Source of the DNA: SAR324 cluster bacterium
GTDB taxonomy: Bacteria > SAR324 > JACQKK01
Length of the DNA stretch: 10,189 nucleotides
NCBI GenBank assembly: GCA_022572825.1
Contig: JACZVE010000074.1
Location: forward strand, 1 to 10,189
Reading direction: 5' to 3'
The translations under genes and the position numbers were made by a program. This document shows positions 6,871 through 10,189 of this stretch, one piece after another. The first letter of the stretch is position 1. Each line of letters begins with the position of its first letter. The notes below the pieces were generated by a model. It had not been told where the DNA came from. It worked only from the letters and a program-made list of their open reading frames with translations, and ran no database searches.

Positions 6871-6933
6871 GTGCAGGCGATTCTGGCGAAGGGGGGATAA
6901 AGACCGGATGGGACGCACGCGGCGGCGCTCCGG

Positions 6934-6974
6934 TGAGGCGCATTTGGCAGCACTGCGGGAAAAGGGGCCGCCGC
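6934..6974 (+). repeat. Diverged duplicate of methyltransferase 3' coding sequence (remnant)
   Basis: Positions 6934-6974 match 6741-6781 inside the methyltransferase gene at 34 of 41 bases, including an exact 22-base run (6760-6781 and 6953-6974). Translated, the remnant reads EAHLAALREKGPPRF against QARVAVLREKGPPLL. Several differences are synonymous or conservative, which suggests a decayed paralogous copy rather than a recent exact duplication. The copy is in another frame relative to the intact gene, lacks a start or ribosome-binding site, and runs into the gyrB 3' end. Confidence 0.7.
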
Positions 6975-6980
6975 GCTTCC

Positions 6981-6995
6981 GACGCGAAAGGCGTC
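6981..6995 (-). terminator. Small hairpin overlapping the gyrB stop codon
   Basis: GACGC, a 5-nt loop and GCGTC form a perfect 5-bp stem that covers part of the gyrB TGA. A T-run (TTTT) appears on the minus strand only about 20 bases further on, after GC-rich sequence. It may slow transcription from gyrB or the converging methyltransferase, but it is not a clear intrinsic terminator. Confidence 0.25.
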
Positions 6996-9387
6996 AGATA
7001 TCCAGGTACTTCACCTTCAAGGCGTTGGCCTCGATGAACTCGCGGCGCGGTTCGACCTGGTCCCCCATCAGGGTGCTGAAAATCTGCTCAGCGTCCACCG
7101 CGTCGTGCACCATCACTTTCAGCAGGCTGCGCTGTTCCGGATCCATGGTCGTGTCCCAGAGCTGATCCGGGTTCATCTCGCCCAATCCCTTGTAGCGCTG
7201 TATTTCCACCCCTTTGCGGCCCAGCTTGAGCAACCCGTCGTACAACTCCTCCCAGTGCTTCAGCTCGATGACCGTTCCGTCCTCGCTCGCCAGGGATAGC
7301 GTGTCGCTGCCCATCACCGTCTTGAGCCGCCGGTATCGCTCCAGCATCCCGTTGTACTCGTAGACGTCCAGACCGTCCAGAGTCGAGCTGGTGACCTTCA
7401 GCAACTCGCCGCCGATTTCCAGCTCCACGTCGTCCATCGTCTCCAGGGGTTTGACGGTGAGCGAAAAGGAGCCGAAGCGCTCGCTGACCTCCGCGAGCCG
7501 AGCCAGAATGATATCGGCGCCCTCGCCGGGCAGATCGACGTCATTCCTGAGTAAAACATCTATCAGCGTGCGCAGGCTGAAGCTCGAAGTGATCTTCTCG
7601 TACTGCTCGTAAAAATCGCGCAGCTCCTGAGCCAACGCCAGAAAGGCCTCGCCCTCGACGGGTTTGCCTCCGTTCGCGGTCAGCTTCACCTTGCGGGTGG
7701 CCCACTCCAGCAGGCGGCTGTTCATCTGCCGCTCATCCTTGACGTAGAACTCCTCCTTGCCGCGCTTGACTTTGAACAGCGGCGGCTGGGCGATGTAGAG
7801 GTAGCCCTTTTCGATCAGCTCCGGCATTTGCCTATAAAAGAACGTCAGCAGCAGCGTGCGAATGTGGCTGCCATCCACGTCCGCATCGGTCATCAGGATG
7901 ATCATGTGATAGCGGATCTTGCCGATGTCGAAGTCGTCCTTGCCGATGCCCGTCCCCAGCGCCGTGATCATCGTGCGAATCTCCTCGCTGGCCAGCATCT
8001 TGTCGAAGCGCGCCTTTTCCACGTTGAGAATCTTGCCCTTCAGCGGCAGGATCGCCTGGTTCTTGCGCTCCCGGCCCTGCTTGGCCGACCCGCCGGCGGA
8101 ATCTCCCTCCACGAGAAACAGCTCGGACAACGATGGGTCGCGCTCCTGACAGTCGGCCAGCTTGCCGGGCAGCGTGCTCAGCTCCAGGGCGGACTTGCGG
8201 CGGGTGAGCTCGCGCGCCTTGCGGGCGGCCATGCGCGCGCGCTGGGCATCGACGGCCTTTTCGACGACGCGCCTGGCCACCGACGGATTTTCCTCCAGGA
8301 AGTTGGTCAGGGTTTGCGTGACAATGCTTTCGACGATGCCCTTGACTTCCGAGTTGGTGAGCTTGATTTTCTTCTGGGATTCGAACTGGGGATGCAAATG
8401 CTTGACGCTGATGACCGCCATCAACCCTTCGCGGACGTCCTCTCCGGACAGGTTTTCCTTGAGGTCTTTGAACAGGTTGTTCGCGGCGCCATAGCTGTTG
8501 ATGGTTTTGGTCAGACCCGCTCGCAGTCCGGACAGGTGAGTGCCGCCCTCGTGCGTATTGATGTTGTTGACGAAGGCATAGATCAGGTCATTGTAGGTAT
8601 CGTTGTACTGCAGCGCCACTTCCACTTCCACGTCCCGTTCCGTGCCGGAGATGTAGATCGGCTTGTCATGCAGGGTGTTCTTGTTCCTGTTGAGGAATTC
8701 GATAAACGATACGATGCCTCCGTCGTACTTGAATTCGTGAAACTTGTCCGTCCGCTCGTCCTTAATGGTGATCCGAATGCCGCGATTGAGGAATGCGAGC
8801 TCCCGCAACCGGTGGGAGAGCAGCTCGAAGTTGAAGTTGACCTCCTCGAAGATGCCGGTGTCCGCCTTGAAGGAGGTGCGGGTGCCGGTGCGTTCGGTCG
8901 GTTCCATCCGCTCCAGCCCAGAGACGGATTTGCCCTTGGCGAAGGTTTGCCGCCATAGATGGCCGTCCCGTTTGATCTCCAGCAACAGCTTTTCCGAAAG
9001 GGCGTTGACCACCGACGCGCCCACGCCGTTCAAGCCGCTGGAGACCTTGTAACTGCTCTTGCTGAACTTTCCGCCCGCGTGCAGTTGCGTCATCACCAAC
9101 TCGGCCGCCGGCAGGCCGGAGTCCTTGTGCAACTCAACGGGGATGCCGCGCCCGTTGTCCTGAACCGTGACGCTGTTGTCCGTGTGAAGCGTCACGTTGA
9201 TTTCCGTGCAATAGCCGACCAAGGCCTCGTCGATGCTGTTGTCGACGATCTCATACACCAGATGGTGCAGGGCACTGCTGTCCACTCCTCCAATGTACAT
9301 GCCGGGCCGCATGCGCACCGCTTCCAGCCCCTCCAGCGCGGTGATCTGTTCGGCTGAATAGATATCGCCAGTTCTGCGTTCGGTCAT
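6994..9387 (-). CDS. gyrB: DNA gyrase subunit B
   Basis: GyrB is the ATPase half of gyrase (GyrA2GyrB2), which introduces negative supercoils. The start is ATG 9387 (MTERRTGDIYSAEQITALEG), 16 nt after the recF stop with GGGACAGG upstream; the open frame to 9444 overlaps recF. The protein has 797 residues. The GHKL ATPase shows EIVDNSIDEA (46-55), DNGRGIP (77-83) and the lid GLNGVGASVVNALS (118-131). The transducer has SQKKIKL with K340 at the position of the E. coli QTK lysine. The TOPRIM domain has LVEGDSAGGSAKQGRERK (E427) and DADVDGSH (501-508). An insertion of roughly 160-170 residues (about 560-725) precedes YKGLGEMNPDQLWDTTMDP, as in Gram-negative GyrB. It is probably co-transcribed with recF. 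Confidence 0.98.
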   Translation of the reverse strand: MTERRTGDIYSAEQITALEGLEAVRMRPGMYIGGVDSSALHHLVYEIVDNSIDEALVGYCTEINVTLHTDNSVTVQDNGRGIPVELHKDSGLPAAELVMTQLHAGGKFSKSSYKVSSGLNGVGASVVNALSEKLLLEIKRDGHLWRQTFAKGKSVSGLERMEPTERTGTRTSFKADTGIFEEVNFNFELLSHRLRELAFLNRGIRITIKDERTDKFHEFKYDGGIVSFIEFLNRNKNTLHDKPIYISGTERDVEVEVALQYNDTYNDLIYAFVNNINTHEGGTHLSGLRAGLTKTINSYGAANNLFKDLKENLSGEDVREGLMAVISVKHLHPQFESQKKIKLTNSEVKGIVESIVTQTLTNFLEENPSVARRVVEKAVDAQRARMAARKARELTRRKSALELSTLPGKLADCQERDPSLSELFLVEGDSAGGSAKQGRERKNQAILPLKGKILNVEKARFDKMLASEEIRTMITALGTGIGKDDFDIGKIRYHMIILMTDADVDGSHIRTLLLTFFYRQMPELIEKGYLYIAQPPLFKVKRGKEEFYVKDERQMNSRLLEWATRKVKLTANGGKPVEGEAFLALAQELRDFYEQYEKITSSFSLRTLIDVLLRNDVDLPGEGADIILARLAEVSERFGSFSLTVKPLETMDDVELEIGGELLKVTSSTLDGLDVYEYNGMLERYRRLKTVMGSDTLSLASEDGTVIELKHWEELYDGLLKLGRKGVEIQRYKGLGEMNPDQLWDTTMDPEQRSLLKVMVHDAVDAEQIFSTLMGDQVEPRREFIEANALKVKYLDI

Positions 9388-9403
9388 CCTGTCCCTTTCC
9401 GGT

Positions 9404-10189
9404 TCAAACGATCCGGCCTTCACGGATCTCCATGATCCGCGCATCCGGCAGCTGCAGTCCTGCCGGGATTCGGGTCGTAGTGATAAAGATTTGATTGGTC
9501 ATGCCTTGCAGGTATTCGGTCACCCTCTCTCCCACCGATGCATCCAGTTCTGAATACAGATCGTCCAAAATGATCACCGGACGCAAGCCCGCCCGCCCCA
9601 CCAACAGCTCGTTCAATGCCAGCTTCAACGCCAGCAACGAGATGCGGAATTCGCCTTGCGAGAACAGAGCCTCCCGCTGACGGCCGGCGAACTCGAACGG
9701 GAAGTCGTCGTGGTGTGGCCCGTACAGCGCATGACCCGCCTGAATCTCCCGATCCCTGGCCAACGTTTGGGCGTCTTGCCGCGGATCACCCTGCAACGAG
9801 GAATGGTACCGCAGCTTCCACCTCTCCGGCCGACCGGCAATGCGCGCGAATAGTTCGGCCAGCAAAGTATTGACGCTTGCCACGAACTCCGACCGTTTTT
9901 TAATGATAGCATGCGCCTTTTCTATAAACAACCAGTTCCAATCGGGAAGGCTCGAAAAGTCCCCGGATTTGAGGAGCCGATTCTTTTGCGCATGAACATC
10001 ATGAAACGCTCTAATGGCTTCCAGGAAATCGCGGTCGAGAAATGATAAGTATCGATCCTATCGCAGCCTCCGTTCACCCGGATTGTGTCTATATCTATAC
10101 AGATTATCAGGATTGAACAGCAAGGAATAAAATTGGGAAATATAGGAGGAAAGCGTGGCGACAGTCGCGTCGTCCAGCCAGGCGCGCCG
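9404..10189 (-). pseudogene. recF: recF, 5' end outside window, interrupted by an in-frame TAG
   Basis: RecF is an SMC/ABC-type ATPase that with RecO and RecR loads RecA at gapped DNA. One frame runs from the window edge to the TGA at 9404, giving 261 codons. The family is clear: LLFNPDNLYRYRHNPGERR, DRYLSFLDRDFLEAIRAF, HAQKNRLLK, ALYGPHHDDFPF, the ABC signature region FSQGEFRISLLALKLAL (usually SQGQQ), Walker B and D-loop VIILDDLYSELD, and QIFITTTR. The 44th visible codon (10058-10060) is TAG, where RecF normally has the hydrophobic residue of RR-x-[FY]-L-D; TTG to TAG is one change. The missing roughly 100 N-terminal residues hold Walker A. A product restarting after the TAG would lack it. 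Either a true nonsense mutation or a sequence error. Confidence 0.85.

Noticed and set aside
6908..7165. 85-codon plus-strand frame between the methyltransferase and gyrB
   Set aside because: Only its first part resembles the methyltransferase tail; the rest is antisense to the gyrB 3' end. It is kept as a remnant repeat and not as a gene.
7828..8958. 376-codon open frame on the plus strand
   Set aside because: It is antisense to the conserved GyrB ATPase and TOPRIM coding sequence and shows no protein-like motif or ribosome-binding site.
9388..9444. GyrB start at 9444
   Set aside because: It would overlap the end of recF and add residues foreign to GyrB; the ATG at 9387 has a ribosome-binding site and a typical N-terminus.
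10058..10060. TAG as a reassigned sense codon, such as pyrrolysine
   Set aside because: gatC ends at TAG exactly at its canonical C-terminus and several other genes use TAG as stop. RecF and this methyltransferase type are not pyrrolysine proteins.

Overview
This window looks like a chromosomal segment from a GC-rich, Gram-negative-type bacterium. It is dominated by information-processing genes: translation termination, DNA repair, replication and DNA topology. Three features fit a Pseudomonadota-like or related lineage: a GyrB of about 797 residues with the long insertion in its C-terminal half, an SSB ending in DDIPF, and a release factor 2 gene with the classic UGA frameshift. Nothing here fixes the genus, and I do not assign one.

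Left part (1-1723): the 3' end of a ParA/MinD-type ATPase gene overlaps by 8 nt a gene of unknown function (268 aa). This pair converges on a minus-strand gene for a small protein with a C-terminal J domain. A roughly 200-bp divergent intergenic region (1724-1926) follows. It holds three copies of an 11-bp direct repeat and a possible six-codon leader ORF in frame with prfB.

Centre (1927-5869): a plus-strand run of prfB (RF2, programmed +1 frameshift), yebC, ruvC, ruvA, ssb and gatC. ruvC and ruvA overlap by 4 nt and encode two of the three Holliday-junction proteins; ruvB does not follow. gatC, the small subunit of the Asp-tRNA(Asn)/Glu-tRNA(Gln) amidotransferase, stands without gatA or gatB in the window.

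Right part (5870-10189): a plus-strand SAM-dependent methyltransferase gene converges on gyrB. The short gap between them carries a degraded duplicate of the methyltransferase 3' region. gyrB lies directly downstream of recF on the minus strand, the order found in dnaA-dnaN-recF-gyrB clusters near many replication origins. The visible recF reading frame is interrupted by an in-frame TAG where RecF normally has a conserved hydrophobic residue, and the surrounding DNA is unusually AT-rich.

Most of the window is ordinary core genome. I do not see a convincing new multi-gene system. The items most worth a second look are the recF nonsense codon, the duplicated methyltransferase tail with an apparent TAG-truncated C-terminus, the ParA-linked unknown gene, and the prfB upstream region.
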